From: Solirubrobacteraceae bacterium
GTDB lineage: Bacteria; Actinomycetota; Thermoleophilia; Solirubrobacterales; Solirubrobacteraceae
DNA: 34,540 nucleotides
NCBI GenBank assembly: GCA_030725785.1
Contig: JANRFB010000086.1
Coordinates: 16,916-51,455, forward strand
Reading direction: 5' to 3'
A program made the translations under genes and the position numbers. This document shows positions 8,148 through 16,548 of this stretch, piece after piece. Below the pieces are notes generated by a model. It was not told the DNA's origin and made no database searches. It saw only the letters and a program-made list of their open reading frames with translations. The first letter of the stretch is position 1. Every line of letters begins with the position of its first letter.

Positions 8148-8531
8148 ATGGCTCGCATCGCAGGAATCAATATTCCACTCAACAAGCGCGTTGAGATCGG
8201 CCTCACCTACATCTACGGGATCGGTCGCTCGACCTCGCTCTCGATGCTCAAAGAGGCCGGAATCAACCCTGACACTTACGTTCGCGATCTAACCGAGGAC
8301 GAGGTCGCGAAGCTGCGTACTGCGGTCGACGGCGACATTCTCGTTGAGGGCGACCTTCGCCGCGAGCGCTCACAGAACATCAAGCGACTTGGCGAGATTG
8401 GCTGCTACCGCGGCATCCGTCATCGCCGTGGACTCCCGGTCCGCGGTCAGAAGACAAAGACCAACGCCCGCACCCGCAAGGGACCCAAGCGGATGCAGGT
8501 CGCTGGAAAGAAAGCCGCAACCAAGACATGA
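8148..8531 (+). CDS. rpsM: 30S ribosomal protein S13
   Basis: S13 lies in the 30S head and forms bridges to the 50S. The 127-residue protein starts [26 protein letters not shown], has the [21 protein letters not shown] segment, and ends in the basic [11 protein letters not shown] tail, all diagnostic. It follows rpmJ by eight bases and precedes rpsK by eight bases. Confidence 0.98.
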   Translation: MARIAGINIPLNKRVEIGLTYIYGIGRSTSLSMLKEAGINPDTYVRDLTEDEVAKLRTAVDGDILVEGDLRRERSQNIKRLGEIGCYRGIRHRRGLPVRGQKTKTNARTRKGPKRMQVAGKKAATKT

Positions 8532-8539
8532 GGAACTAA

Positions 8540-8935
8540 GTGCCAGCTCCAAAACGCCCAGCCCGTGGCCGCCGCAAGGTCAAGAAGAACATTCCTGTTG
8601 GTCAGGCCCACATCAAGACGTCGTTCAACAACACGATCGTCTCGCTTACCGACCTTCAAGGCAACGTAATCGCCTGGGAGTCCGCAGGTGGAGCCGGCTT
8701 CAAGGGCTCGCGCAAGTCGACCCCGTTTGCCGCGCAGGTAACGGCCGACTCGGCTGCCCGCAAGGGAATGGAACAAGGACTTCAGAAGGTTGACGTTTAC
8801 GTCAAGGGCTCGGGCTCCGGCCGCGAGACGGCAATCCGCTCACTGCAGGCCGCAGGGCTTGAAGTGATCAGCGTGCGCGACGTAACCCCGCAAGCCCACA
8901 ACGGATGCCGGCCGCGCAAGCGCCGCCGCGTATAG
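8540..8935 (+). CDS. rpsK: 30S ribosomal protein S11
   Basis: S11 forms part of the 30S platform. The 131-residue product has the basic N-terminus, the [16 protein letters not shown] segment, the [19 protein letters not shown] loop, and the C-terminal [18 protein letters not shown] signature. The start is GTG at 8540 with an AGGA about five bases upstream, just after the rpsM stop. Confidence 0.98.
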   Translation: MPAPKRPARGRRKVKKNIPVGQAHIKTSFNNTIVSLTDLQGNVIAWESAGGAGFKGSRKSTPFAAQVTADSAARKGMEQGLQKVDVYVKGSGSGRETAIRSLQAAGLEVISVRDVTPQAHNGCRPRKRRRV

Positions 8936-8949
8936 GGGGCGACTGAACA

Positions 8950-9570
8950 ATGGCTCGCGATACTTCACCTCAGTGCAAGCAGTGCCGCCGCGAAGGCGAG
9001 AAGCTCTTCCTCAAGGGTGAGCGCTGCCTCACCGACAAGTGCTCGTTTGAGCGCCGCGCATACCCGCCAGGCGACCACGGCCGTGGCCGTCAGAAGCAGA
9101 GCGAGTACCGCGTGCAGCTGCGTGAGAAGCAGAAGGCCCGTCGTTACTACGGCGTGCTTGAGACGCAGTTCCGCCTCTACTACGACCGTGCCAGTCGCCA
9201 AGACGGCATCACCGGTGAGAACCTGCTGCAGATGCTCGAGCGGCGCCTCGACAACGTGATCGTCCGTCTCGGTTACGCCGGCTCACGCCGCCAAGCCCGT
9301 CAGATGGTCCGCCACGGTCACTGGACGGTCAACGGCCGCCGTGTTGACATCCCAAGCTTCCAAGTCCACGAGGGCGACATCATCGCGCTCAAGAGCGGCA
9401 GCCCAGCTGAGCCGGTAGTCCGCGGGGCCACGGAATTGACGGCCCAAGTGCCGGCCTGGCTGCAGGCCGACCACGAGTCGTTGACAGCAAAGATTTTGCG
9501 TGCACCCGAGCGTCGTGAGATCACAACGCCGGTGCAGGAACAGCTCATCGTCGAGCTGTATTCGAAGTAG
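8950..9570 (+). CDS. rpsD: 30S ribosomal protein S4 (zinc form)
   Basis: S4 is a primary 16S rRNA binder and, in E. coli and Bacillus, a translational repressor of its own operon. The 206-residue protein carries Cys9, Cys12, Cys26 and Cys31 in the N-terminal zinc motif, the RAYPPGDHGRGR segment, and an S4 RNA-binding domain at ~95-155 (RRLDNVIVRLGYAGSRRQARQ, then HGHWTVNGRRVDIPS). Its gene is flanked, at one gene cluster's distance, by the two copies of the hairpin described at 7910-7989 and 9579-9672, which makes it the first candidate for their ligand. Confidence 0.98.
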   Translation: MARDTSPQCKQCRREGEKLFLKGERCLTDKCSFERRAYPPGDHGRGRQKQSEYRVQLREKQKARRYYGVLETQFRLYYDRASRQDGITGENLLQMLERRLDNVIVRLGYAGSRRQARQMVRHGHWTVNGRRVDIPSFQVHEGDIIALKSGSPAEPVVRGATELTAQVPAWLQADHESLTAKILRAPERREITTPVQEQLIVELYSK

Positions 9571-9578
9571 CAGCAATG

Positions 9579-9672
9579 TTTGGCGTTTGCCCCCGCTTGC
9601 GGGGGCGGCGCGCCCGGCGGTCGCCTGAAGTTTGGCGCCGCACCGATTACAACCACAGGATAAAACGCCAAG
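9579..9672 (+). promoter_or_regulatory. Structured leader RNA upstream of rpoA (copy B of the shared hairpin, possible switch)
   Basis: TTGGCGTTT (9580-9588) is complementary to AAACGCCAA (9663-9671), which ends one base before the rpoA ATG at 9673. Between them are a 7-bp hairpin with a CTTG loop (9589-9606) and, abutting it, the shared hairpin: GGCGCGC (9607-9613), loop CCG, GCG (9617-9619), bulged GT, CGCC (9622-9625). A second TTTGGCG at 9631-9637 can compete for the same CGCCAA before the start codon. A weak AGGA lies at 9657-9660. The structure is read directly; regulation of rpoA translation is inference. Confidence 0.5.
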
Positions 9673-10650
9673 ATGCTCGACTTTCAGATTCCTCGCATTA
9701 CAAGTGACACCAGCGACGAGAACAGCGGCTCGTTCGTAATTGAACCGCTCGACCGTGGCTTTGGCTACACCTTCGGCAACTCGCTGCGTCGCGTGCTGCT
9801 CAGCTCGCTCTCCGGCGCTGCTGTAACGAGCGTCCGCATTGAGGGTGTGCGCCATGAGTTTTCTTCGATCGAGGGCGTGACCGAAGACGTCACAGACATC
9901 ATCCTCAACCTCAAGGGCATCGTTTGCCGGATGCATTCCGACGCCAGCGAGGTCGAAGCGCCGCTCGTAGTAACCGGCCCGGGCGAGATCACGGCCAAGG
10001 ACATCGACCTGCCTGCCGGCGTCGAGATCCTCAACCCGAACATCCACATCGCCACGCTTGAGTCGAAGACGAAGCTGGAGATCTACTTGACGATCGGCCG
10101 CGGCCGCGGTTACCGCGTCGCTGAGGACAACAAGACCGACGATCAGCCGATCGGCGTGATCCCGATCGATTCGCTCTTCTCGCCCGTCCAGCGCGTCGCC
10201 TACGCCGTTGAGCAGGCTCGCGTTGGTCAGCGCACCGACTTCGACAAGTTGACGCTTGACATCGAAACCGACGGTTCCCTCGACGCCCAGACGGCTCTGC
10301 GCGAGGCGTCTGAGATCCTGATCTCGCAGCTAGCGATCTTCACCGACGAGGACCGGATCGAAGAGCTTCGCGCCGGCCCAGTCAACCAGCTTGATTCGGT
10401 CGGCCTGGGATCAATCCCAGGCGCTGCTCCGCTCGCTGCAGGCGGCCCGCTCGACGACATTCTGATTGAGGAGCTGGAACTCGGCGTCCGTTCATACAAC
10501 TGCCTCAAGCGTGCCGGCATCCAGACAATCGGCGATCTGCTCTCGAAGTCTGAGGCTGAGCTAAATGCAATTCCGAACTTCGGTAAGAAGTCGATTGACG
10601 AGGTCATCGAAACACTCGCCGCGCGCGGTCTCGCGCTTCGCGACGACTGA
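9673..10650 (+). CDS. rpoA: DNA-directed RNA polymerase subunit alpha
   Basis: The alpha dimer scaffolds beta and beta', and its C-terminal domain contacts promoters and activators. The N-terminal domain (~1-230) includes the [20 protein letters not shown] dimerisation segment and the [10 protein letters not shown] segment. A linker follows. The C-terminal domain (~245-325) has the helix-hairpin-helix [17 protein letters not shown] and [12 protein letters not shown]. The 325-residue length is normal. It begins 102 bases after rpsD, behind a structured leader, and is 11 bases from rplQ. Confidence 0.98.
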   Translation: MLDFQIPRITSDTSDENSGSFVIEPLDRGFGYTFGNSLRRVLLSSLSGAAVTSVRIEGVRHEFSSIEGVTEDVTDIILNLKGIVCRMHSDASEVEAPLVVTGPGEITAKDIDLPAGVEILNPNIHIATLESKTKLEIYLTIGRGRGYRVAEDNKTDDQPIGVIPIDSLFSPVQRVAYAVEQARVGQRTDFDKLTLDIETDGSLDAQTALREASEILISQLAIFTDEDRIEELRAGPVNQLDSVGLGSIPGAAPLAAGGPLDDILIEELELGVRSYNCLKRAGIQTIGDLLSKSEAELNAIPNFGKKSIDEVIETLAARGLALRDD

Positions 10651-10661
10651 GGAACCAAACC

Positions 10662-11015
10662 ATGCGCCACCAGAAAACCCGCCACAAGCTAAGCCGCAGC
10701 CCTTCTCACCGCAAGGCGATGATGCGCAACCTCTGCAAGGAGATCATTGAGCACGAGCGGATCAAGACAACAGAGGCTAAAGCCAAGGCCGTCAAGCCGG
10801 AAGTTGAGCAGCTGATCACGCTGGCCAAGCGCGGCGACCTTCACGCCCGCCGCCAGGCTCTCTCAGCGCTAGGTCAGGACGCGACTGCTGTGCATAAGCT
10901 TTTCACCGAGGTCGCGCCGCGCTACACGGAGCGCCCGGGTGGCTATACGCGGATCCTCAAGCTTGGGCCACGGCGCAGCGACTCGACCGAGATGGTCTAT
11001 CTCGAACTCGTCTGA
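10662..11015 (+). CDS. rplQ: 50S ribosomal protein L17
   Basis: L17 lies at the 50S exit side. The 117-residue protein begins [20 protein letters not shown], has the [19 protein letters not shown] segment and ends with [25 protein letters not shown], all family signatures. It is the last gene of the ribosomal cluster. A 5-bp inverted repeat (CCGCT/AGCGG, 11022-11038) follows but has no T-run, so termination here is unproven. Confidence 0.98.
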   Translation: MRHQKTRHKLSRSPSHRKAMMRNLCKEIIEHERIKTTEAKAKAVKPEVEQLITLAKRGDLHARRQALSALGQDATAVHKLFTEVAPRYTERPGGYTRILKLGPRRSDSTEMVYLELV

Positions 11016-11081
11016 GCCGCCCCGCTTAGCTTCAGCGGTCGTGCCGCCAGCACCGCGCTCTATGCTCGGACTAAGCGCGCG

Positions 11082-11900
11082 ATGAAGGTTCTTCTCACCA
11101 ACGACGACGGGATCGAAGCCGAAGGCCTACAGGCGTTGCGCATCGCGCTGGCGGCGCTGCCTGGCGTTGAGCTAGTGACTATCGCCCCCGACGGCAACCG
11201 CTCTGCATTTGCGCGCAAGATAACTACTCACAAGCCGCTTTGGATCGAAGAGATCCAGTTCGATGACGGCAGCGTCGGCTATGCAACTGAGGGAACTCCT
11301 GTCGATTGCGTCCGCTTCGCCACGCTTGGCTTAGTCGAAGGCTTCTACCCCGAGCTAATCGTGTCGGGGATAAACCACGGCGCCAACCTTGGTGACGACG
11401 TGACCTACTCCGGAACCGTCGCTGCGGCGCTCGAAGGAGTGCTGCTTGGCGTCCCGGCGATCGCCGCCTCTCAGCAATCGACGAGTCGCGAGATGGACTT
11501 CCGATGGGGGCGCCACTTCAACTTCGGTGCTGGCGCCGAGTTCGTCGCGCGGCTGGCGCAGCACGTTGGTCATACGCCGCTGCCTCAGGGCACGCTGATC
11601 AACGTCAATGTTCCCGGCCACAGCCCGTCCGGGGTTGAGATTACGCGCCTGGGCAAGCGGATCTACCGCGACGAGTTGAAGCTGCAGGAGCAGGGCGAGG
11701 GCGCCCGCCGGCGTTTTTCGATTTACGGCGAGGACCATGGCTTCAAGGACGAGGCCGGGACCGATCTGGCCGCGCTGGCAGCTGGCAGGATCGCCGTCAC
11801 GCCGCTGCACTTTGACCTCACCTACGAGCCCGGAATCGAGGCTCTTGGTGCCCGCGATCTGAGCCAGCTGCTCGAAGCTGATGCTCCACAGCAGCCGTGA
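11082..11900 (+). CDS. surE: 5'/3'-nucleotidase SurE
   Basis: SurE dephosphorylates nucleoside monophosphates and is linked to stationary-phase survival. The metal site NDDG is at residues 7-10, the APDGNRSAF loop provides the next ligand, and GINHGANLGDDVTYSGTVAAALEG is the strongest family signature. The 272-residue length is in the usual range. It starts 66 bases after rplQ; a TATGCT box at 11061-11066 could be a -10 element. Its stop overlaps the ligA start by four bases (GTGA), so the two genes are cotranslated. Confidence 0.95.
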   Translation: MKVLLTNDDGIEAEGLQALRIALAALPGVELVTIAPDGNRSAFARKITTHKPLWIEEIQFDDGSVGYATEGTPVDCVRFATLGLVEGFYPELIVSGINHGANLGDDVTYSGTVAAALEGVLLGVPAIAASQQSTSREMDFRWGRHFNFGAGAEFVARLAQHVGHTPLPQGTLINVNVPGHSPSGVEITRLGKRIYRDELKLQEQGEGARRRFSIYGEDHGFKDEAGTDLAALAAGRIAVTPLHFDLTYEPGIEALGARDLSQLLEADAPQQP

Positions 11901-13912
11901 GCGCCGGGGCCAAGCGCGCCGATCAGCTGCGCGCCGAGCTGCGTGAGCACAACGAGCGTTATTACGTTCAAGACGACCCTTCGATCGGTGACGATCAGTA
12001 CGACGCGCTTCTCGACGAGCTGCGTGAGCTTGAGCGTGACCACCCTGAGCTCGTAACGCCTGACTCGCCTACGCAGCGCGTCGGAGCCGAGCCGGTCAGC
12101 GCGCTCGAGAAGGTAACCCACCCGCAGGCGATGTTTTCGCTCGCCAACGCGCGCAGCCCCGAGGAGTTCGATGGCTGGGTGCTGCGGATGCGAAACCACC
12201 TAGCCCGCGAGGGGATCGAAGACGCCGCATTCCAATATGTCTGCGAACCGAAAGTTGACGGGCTCGCAATCTCAATTGTCTATCGCGACGGAGTTCTCGA
12301 ACGCGGAGCGACCCGCGGCAACGGCGAAGTGGGCGAGGACGTAACACACAACCTGCGCACTATCCCATCGGTTCCGCTGAGCATCGAGGACGCGCCGCCG
12401 ATGATCGAGGTCCGCGGTGAGGTTTACATGTCGCTCGATGGCTTCCAGCAGCTCAACGAGCGCCGCGCCAGCGACGGTAAGCCGACCTTCATGAACCCGC
12501 GCAACGCGGCAGCAGGGACGCTGCGCCAGCTCGACCCGCGACTGGCCGCTGAGCGCCCGCTTTCGCTCTGGGCTTACGGCGTTGGCGCCTGCGAGGGCGT
12601 CAGCTTCAGTTCGCAGTGGCAGACGCTCGAATGGCTGCGCGAGCGCGGCTTTCCGGTCAACAGTGAGATCGAACGGCTCGATAGTGAGCAGGCGGCGATC
12701 GAGCGCTGCCTTGCGTGGCAACAGCGTCGCGGCTCGCTGAGTTTTGAGATCGACGGAGTCGTGATCAAAGTCGATGACGCCGAGCAGCAGCGGCGGCTGG
12801 GGGTTGTCGGCCGCGACCCGCGCTGGGCTGTCGCTTGGAAGTTCCCACCAACGACAAAGCTGACGGAGCTAAAAGAGATCCAGTGGAGCGTCGGCAAGTT
12901 CGGCGACCTGCACCCGTTCGCTGTGCTCGAGCCGGTCGAGGTGGGCGGCGTCGTCGTGCAGCACGCCACGCTCCACAACGAAGAGGATCTAATCCGAAAG
13001 GACGTGCGGCCCGGCGACGAGGTGATAATCCTGCGCGCCGGTGACGTGATTCCGCAGGTTGTTTCGCCATCCCCGCACGCCGCCGAGCGCGGCGGTCGTA
13101 GCGCAGCGGTGAGCGCGCCAAAGAAGTGCCCTGTCTGCGGCACGCCGACAGTCAAGCCGGGCAACTCGGTCTTCACGAAGTGCCCGAACCGTGACTGCGA
13201 GGGCCGTAGGGAGGCGTTGCTCACGCACTTCGTCTCGCGTGGGGCGATGGATGTTGACGGGCTCGGCGAGAAGCTCGCGGTGATGCTCTTGGAGAAAGGT
13301 TTGGTTGAGAATGCTGCCGACCTATATTCGCTATCCGTCGCGCAGCTCGCCGAGCTTGACGGCATGGGCGAGCTCTCAGCGCAGGGGATCATCGACTCGC
13401 TTGAGGCGTCGAAAGCACGCCCGTTCGCCAGCGTGCTGTTCGCGCTTGGCATCGAGGGCGTCGGTGAGGTAACTGGCCGCAGTCTTGCCCAGCGGCTGCG
13501 GACAATCGATGCACTGCTGGCGGCCGACGCTGAGGAGATCGCGCAGACGCCCGGCGTCGGCCCAATCGTCGGGGAGCTAATCGCGACTCAGCTGGCCGAC
13601 GAGCAGATGCGCTCGCTGATCGCTGCGCTTCGGGTGGCCGGGCTGCAATTTGAGCAGGAGGGGCCGCCGCCGGGGGAAGGTCACCTTGCCAACAAGACAT
13701 TTGTATTGACCGGGACTCTGCCGACGCTGACTCGCGAGCAAGCCAGCGAAAAGATCCTTGCCGCCGGCGGCCGCGTCACAACTTCAGTTTCGAAGAAGAC
13801 CGATTACTTGGTCGCCGGAGAATCCGCCGGTTCGAAGCTTGAGAAGGCCGAGCGGCTGGAGGTCGCGGTGCTCGACGAGCTTGCACTGCTGTCACTGCTT
13901 TCTGCTGAGTGA
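11897..13912 (+). CDS. ligA: NAD-dependent DNA ligase
   Basis: LigA seals nicks in replication and repair using NAD+. The 671-residue protein has all domains in order: Ia domain (YYVQDDPSIGDDQYDALLDEL), adenylation domain with the nucleophile Lys119 in CEPKVDG, OB-fold, a Cys4 zinc finger near 410-433 (KCPVCG and CPNRDCEGRR), helix-hairpin-helix repeats, and a C-terminal BRCT domain (FVLTGTLPTLTREQA onwards). The start is GTG overlapping the surE stop. It ends nine bases before the convergent stop of the carboxypeptidase gene. Confidence 0.98.
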   Translation: MSAGAKRADQLRAELREHNERYYVQDDPSIGDDQYDALLDELRELERDHPELVTPDSPTQRVGAEPVSALEKVTHPQAMFSLANARSPEEFDGWVLRMRNHLAREGIEDAAFQYVCEPKVDGLAISIVYRDGVLERGATRGNGEVGEDVTHNLRTIPSVPLSIEDAPPMIEVRGEVYMSLDGFQQLNERRASDGKPTFMNPRNAAAGTLRQLDPRLAAERPLSLWAYGVGACEGVSFSSQWQTLEWLRERGFPVNSEIERLDSEQAAIERCLAWQQRRGSLSFEIDGVVIKVDDAEQQRRLGVVGRDPRWAVAWKFPPTTKLTELKEIQWSVGKFGDLHPFAVLEPVEVGGVVVQHATLHNEEDLIRKDVRPGDEVIILRAGDVIPQVVSPSPHAAERGGRSAAVSAPKKCPVCGTPTVKPGNSVFTKCPNRDCEGRREALLTHFVSRGAMDVDGLGEKLAVMLLEKGLVENAADLYSLSVAQLAELDGMGELSAQGIIDSLEASKARPFASVLFALGIEGVGEVTGRSLAQRLRTIDALLAADAEEIAQTPGVGPIVGELIATQLADEQMRSLIAALRVAGLQFEQEGPPPGEGHLANKTFVLTGTLPTLTREQASEKILAAGGRVTTSVSKKTDYLVAGESAGSKLEKAERLEVAVLDELALLSLLSAE

Positions 13913-13921
13913 GCTTTGCGG

Positions 13922-15130
13922 TTAGCGGCTTAAGTTGGCGATCGCCTTGACGGCGCGATCCTGGAGGCTGCGGGCGCTGGCCGGCGAGACGCTGTTCATC
14001 AGCATCGAGAAGACGATCACGTGACCGTTCTTGGCGGTGCACAGCCCTGATAGGCCGCTAACGTCGCTAAGCGTTCCCGTTTTGCCGCGGCAGGCGCCCT
14101 CGGCGGCGCTGCCTTTCATTCGCCCAGCCAGCGTGCCACTGCGCCCCGCAACGGCAAGCGAGCCCTCAAATGCTTCGCGCTGAGGGCCGTCGTGCATCGC
14201 AGTCAGTAGCGCAACGAGCTCGCGCGGGGAGGTGCGGTTGCCACGCGACAGGCCCGATCCGTCGCTGATCCGGGGCCTTATTCCGAATCGCTTCAGGTAG
14301 CTGCGCATCACAGCGGCGCCGGCCGTCGTCGACCCCGACTTGGCAAAGCGGGCGCCAAGGTTCTTGACCAGCATCTCCGCGTAGAAGTTGTCAGAGGCGG
14401 TGTTGGTGATTTCGATCAGACCGCTGACGGTCGGCGAACGAAGCAGCGAAATCCGCTTCGCCCCGGCAGGCGTGAGACCCGTCCGAGCCTTCTTGCCGCG
14501 CTTAATCTTCAGGCCGCTCAGCTCTTTTGAGAGAGCGTTGGCCGCAGCCAAGCCCGGGTTGCCGTAATTTCCTGAGCCGCGGTTTAGTACCAGGGCGCCA
14601 AGCGAACCGCCCATATAGCCGTCAACGCTCCAGCCGCTTGCGGGGCCGCCGCGGCGCTTATCGAAGCGTGATTCGTCACCAACGATGCCGCCTACGATTG
14701 CCTTTATTCCAGCCCTCTGGACCGCACGCCCTAGCGAGTCGATGTCCTCGCCACTAAAGCTCGGGTCTCCGCCGCCGCGGAGAATGAGGTCACCTTCCAG
14801 CAAGCCGTTTTCGTCGACGACGCCGCTGGCCAGCAGCTCAGTGCTAAAGCGCGCCAGCGGGCCGAAGCGCCCCAGCGTTGTAGCCGTTGTGTAGAGCTTT
14901 TCGTTCGAGGCCGGAACCCGGGCAAGGTCGGCGCGAGCAGCGTAGAGGAGCTCGCCTGTTGTTAGGTCGGAAACGAGCGCGCCGCTGCTCGATCCGGCGC
15001 GGAGCAGGGCAGAAGCGATCCGTTTCTGGACATCGGTCTTCGAGAGCGCCAGCGCCGGCGCCGCTGGGGCAGTTAAGGCCACGGCAGCGAGAGCCGCGCA
15101 GAGCAGCGCAAAGCGCTTAATCCACGTCAC
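13922..15130 (-). CDS. dacB: D-alanyl-D-alanine carboxypeptidase/endopeptidase, PBP4 (S13) family
   Basis: Trims or cleaves peptidoglycan cross-links outside the membrane. A signal peptide is visible at residues 1-29, with KR near the start and an Ala/Leu-rich core. The three penicillin-binding motifs are intact: Ser75-Asn-Glu-Lys78, Ser246-Asp-Asn248 and Lys350-Thr-Gly352. The long insertion between the first two motifs is typical of the S13 family. The start is a GTG at 15130, eight bases after a TACCGT box on the same strand. It is divergent from the patatin-like gene. The choice between carboxypeptidase and endopeptidase activity cannot be made from sequence. Confidence 0.93.
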   Translation of the reverse strand: MTWIKRFALLCAALAAVALTAPAAPALALSKTDVQKRIASALLRAGSSSGALVSDLTTGELLYAARADLARVPASNEKLYTTATTLGRFGPLARFSTELLASGVVDENGLLEGDLILRGGGDPSFSGEDIDSLGRAVQRAGIKAIVGGIVGDESRFDKRRGGPASGWSVDGYMGGSLGALVLNRGSGNYGNPGLAAANALSKELSGLKIKRGKKARTGLTPAGAKRISLLRSPTVSGLIEITNTASDNFYAEMLVKNLGARFAKSGSTTAGAAVMRSYLKRFGIRPRISDGSGLSRGNRTSPRELVALLTAMHDGPQREAFEGSLAVAGRSGTLAGRMKGSAAEGACRGKTGTLSDVSGLSGLCTAKNGHVIVFSMLMNSVSPASARSLQDRAVKAIANLSR

Positions 15131-15138
15131 AGGATGTA

Positions 15139-15144
15139 ACGGTA
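15139..15144 (-). promoter_or_regulatory. Candidate -10 box for the PBP4 gene
   Basis: TACCGT on the minus strand ends eight bases before the GTG start, so transcription would begin at or near the start codon. No ribosome binding site is visible. The same TACCGT sequence precedes the rubredoxin gene at nearly the same distance. Confidence 0.4.
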
Positions 15145-15214
15145 GCGTGCGGCGAGGACTGCGCGCGCAGGTTGCCCCGCGCTAACGGCAGCCCGTCAAA
15201 CGGCTCGCAACCCC

Positions 15215-15220
15215 TAGAAT
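15215..15220 (+). promoter_or_regulatory. Candidate -10 box for the patatin-like gene
   Basis: TAGAAT ends eight bases before the ATG at 15229. The nearer ATG at 15223 would lie upstream of the expected transcription start, so this box favours 15229 as the real start of a leaderless message. Confidence 0.45.
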
Positions 15221-15228
15221 GAATGTCG

Positions 15229-16548
15229 ATGGCAGACGTTGTGAAGCTCTCCAGCAAGAACCGCAAGCCGCCCAGAGGTGGGAGCAAGAAGCGGCCGGAG
15301 AAGACAGCGCTCGTGCTCGGTGGGGGTGGGATGACCGGTGCCGTTTATGAGATCGGTGCCCTCCGTGCGCTCGATCTCCTGGCTGTCAACCGCAATGTCA
15401 ACGAGTTCGACATCTACGTCGGCACTAGTGCTGGAGCATTCGTCGCCGCGCTGGCCGCCAATGGCGTTACGCCCGAAGAGATGATGCGCGTTGTAAACGG
15501 TCAAGAGACAAGCTCCTTCCGCGACATCAGTCTCGGCATGATGCTGCGGCCGAACCTGCTCGAGTACGCCCGAACAGGCCTCCTTCTGCCACTGCGGCTT
15601 GGTCGTCTCGCTCGCGACCTCGCACCGCGCTGGCGTCACATCTCAGCGATGGACCTGCTGCTCGGCCTTAGCGAAGATCTTCCCTCCGGGATTTATAGCG
15701 GCGCCGGTCTTGAGAAGTACCTCAAAGAGGTGCTCGGCGACCCCGAGCGCACCGACGACATTCGCGCGCTCGGCTGCGAGCTATACCTGACCGCCACCGA
15801 CCTTGATTCATGCGAGCGGGTCGTCTTCGGCGAAGACGGCTGGGACGACGTGCCGATCTCGCGAGCCGTCCGCGCGTCGGCTGCGCTGCCAATGGTCTTC
15901 AAGCCGGTCAAAGTAAAGGATCGCGAGCTCGTTGACGGCGGAATCATCTCGACCACCAACGTTGACATCGCCGTTGCTGCCGGGGCGACGATGATCGTTG
16001 TCGTCAACCCGGTTGTGCCGCTGATCATCGATCAAGAGACCGAAGAGGATCACGGCATCGGCGAGCGTGCCAGCCACGTCAGCGACATGGGAATTGCGCA
16101 GATCGGCTACCAAACCTTCAAGCTGCTCGCCTACCAGCGCCTGCACGAAATGGTTGCCCAGTGGGAAAAGAAGTACCCGGATGTAGACATCGTCCTGGTC
16201 GAGCCCGAGGCCGACGACATGTTGATGTTCCAGACCTCAATCATGGACTTCAGTAAGCGGATCGAGATCGCTCGCCACGGTTTCCAGTCGGTGACGCTGA
16301 AACTCGCCGAGCATTACGAGGAGTACAAAGAGATCTTTGGCCGCCACGAGATTGAGATCTCTGCCACGCGGGTCAAAAAGGTCGTGAAACACGTCACGCG
16401 CGAGCAGGAGAAGACGCGCGCATGGCGCCGCATCCTCGAACAGACGACGAGCACACTGCTGCGCCAGTCGGCCGACGAACCGATCGACGAGATCGCGATG
16501 CCACCGGCTGCAAAGCCGGCCTCTCGCCGCGCCGCAAGCCGTAGCTAG
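15229..16548 (+). CDS. Patatin-like phospholipase / acyl hydrolase
   Basis: A serine acyl hydrolase with a Ser-Asp dyad, expected to act on phospholipids or neutral lipids. The oxyanion-hole LGGGGMTG is near residue 30, the nucleophile elbow is Gly-Thr-Ser-Ala-Gly (Ser about residue 67), and the catalytic Asp is in VDGGI near residue 236. The 439-residue length and the long C-terminal part resemble bacterial RssA/patatin proteins with a helical extension. The N-terminus is basic with no signal peptide, so it is probably cytoplasmic or membrane-associated. The start at 15229 was chosen from the TAGAAT box; an in-frame ATG at 15223 is the alternative. The stop overlaps the convergent aminotransferase stop in a shared CTAG. 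Confidence 0.88.
   Translation: MADVVKLSSKNRKPPRGGSKKRPEKTALVLGGGGMTGAVYEIGALRALDLLAVNRNVNEFDIYVGTSAGAFVAALAANGVTPEEMMRVVNGQETSSFRDISLGMMLRPNLLEYARTGLLLPLRLGRLARDLAPRWRHISAMDLLLGLSEDLPSGIYSGAGLEKYLKEVLGDPERTDDIRALGCELYLTATDLDSCERVVFGEDGWDDVPISRAVRASAALPMVFKPVKVKDRELVDGGIISTTNVDIAVAAGATMIVVVNPVVPLIIDQETEEDHGIGERASHVSDMGIAQIGYQTFKLLAYQRLHEMVAQWEKKYPDVDIVLVEPEADDMLMFQTSIMDFSKRIEIARHGFQSVTLKLAEHYEEYKEIFGRHEIEISATRVKKVVKHVTREQEKTRAWRRILEQTTSTLLRQSADEPIDEIAMPPAAKPASRRAASRS

Noticed and set aside
9283-10047. 254-codon minus-strand frame opposite S4 and rpoA
   Set aside because: It is antisense to two certain genes and spans the structured leader; no recognisable domain.
11022-11038. CCGCT/AGCGG inverted repeat after rplQ as terminator of the ribosomal operon
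   Set aside because: The stem is only 5 bp and no T-run follows; surE may be cotranscribed.
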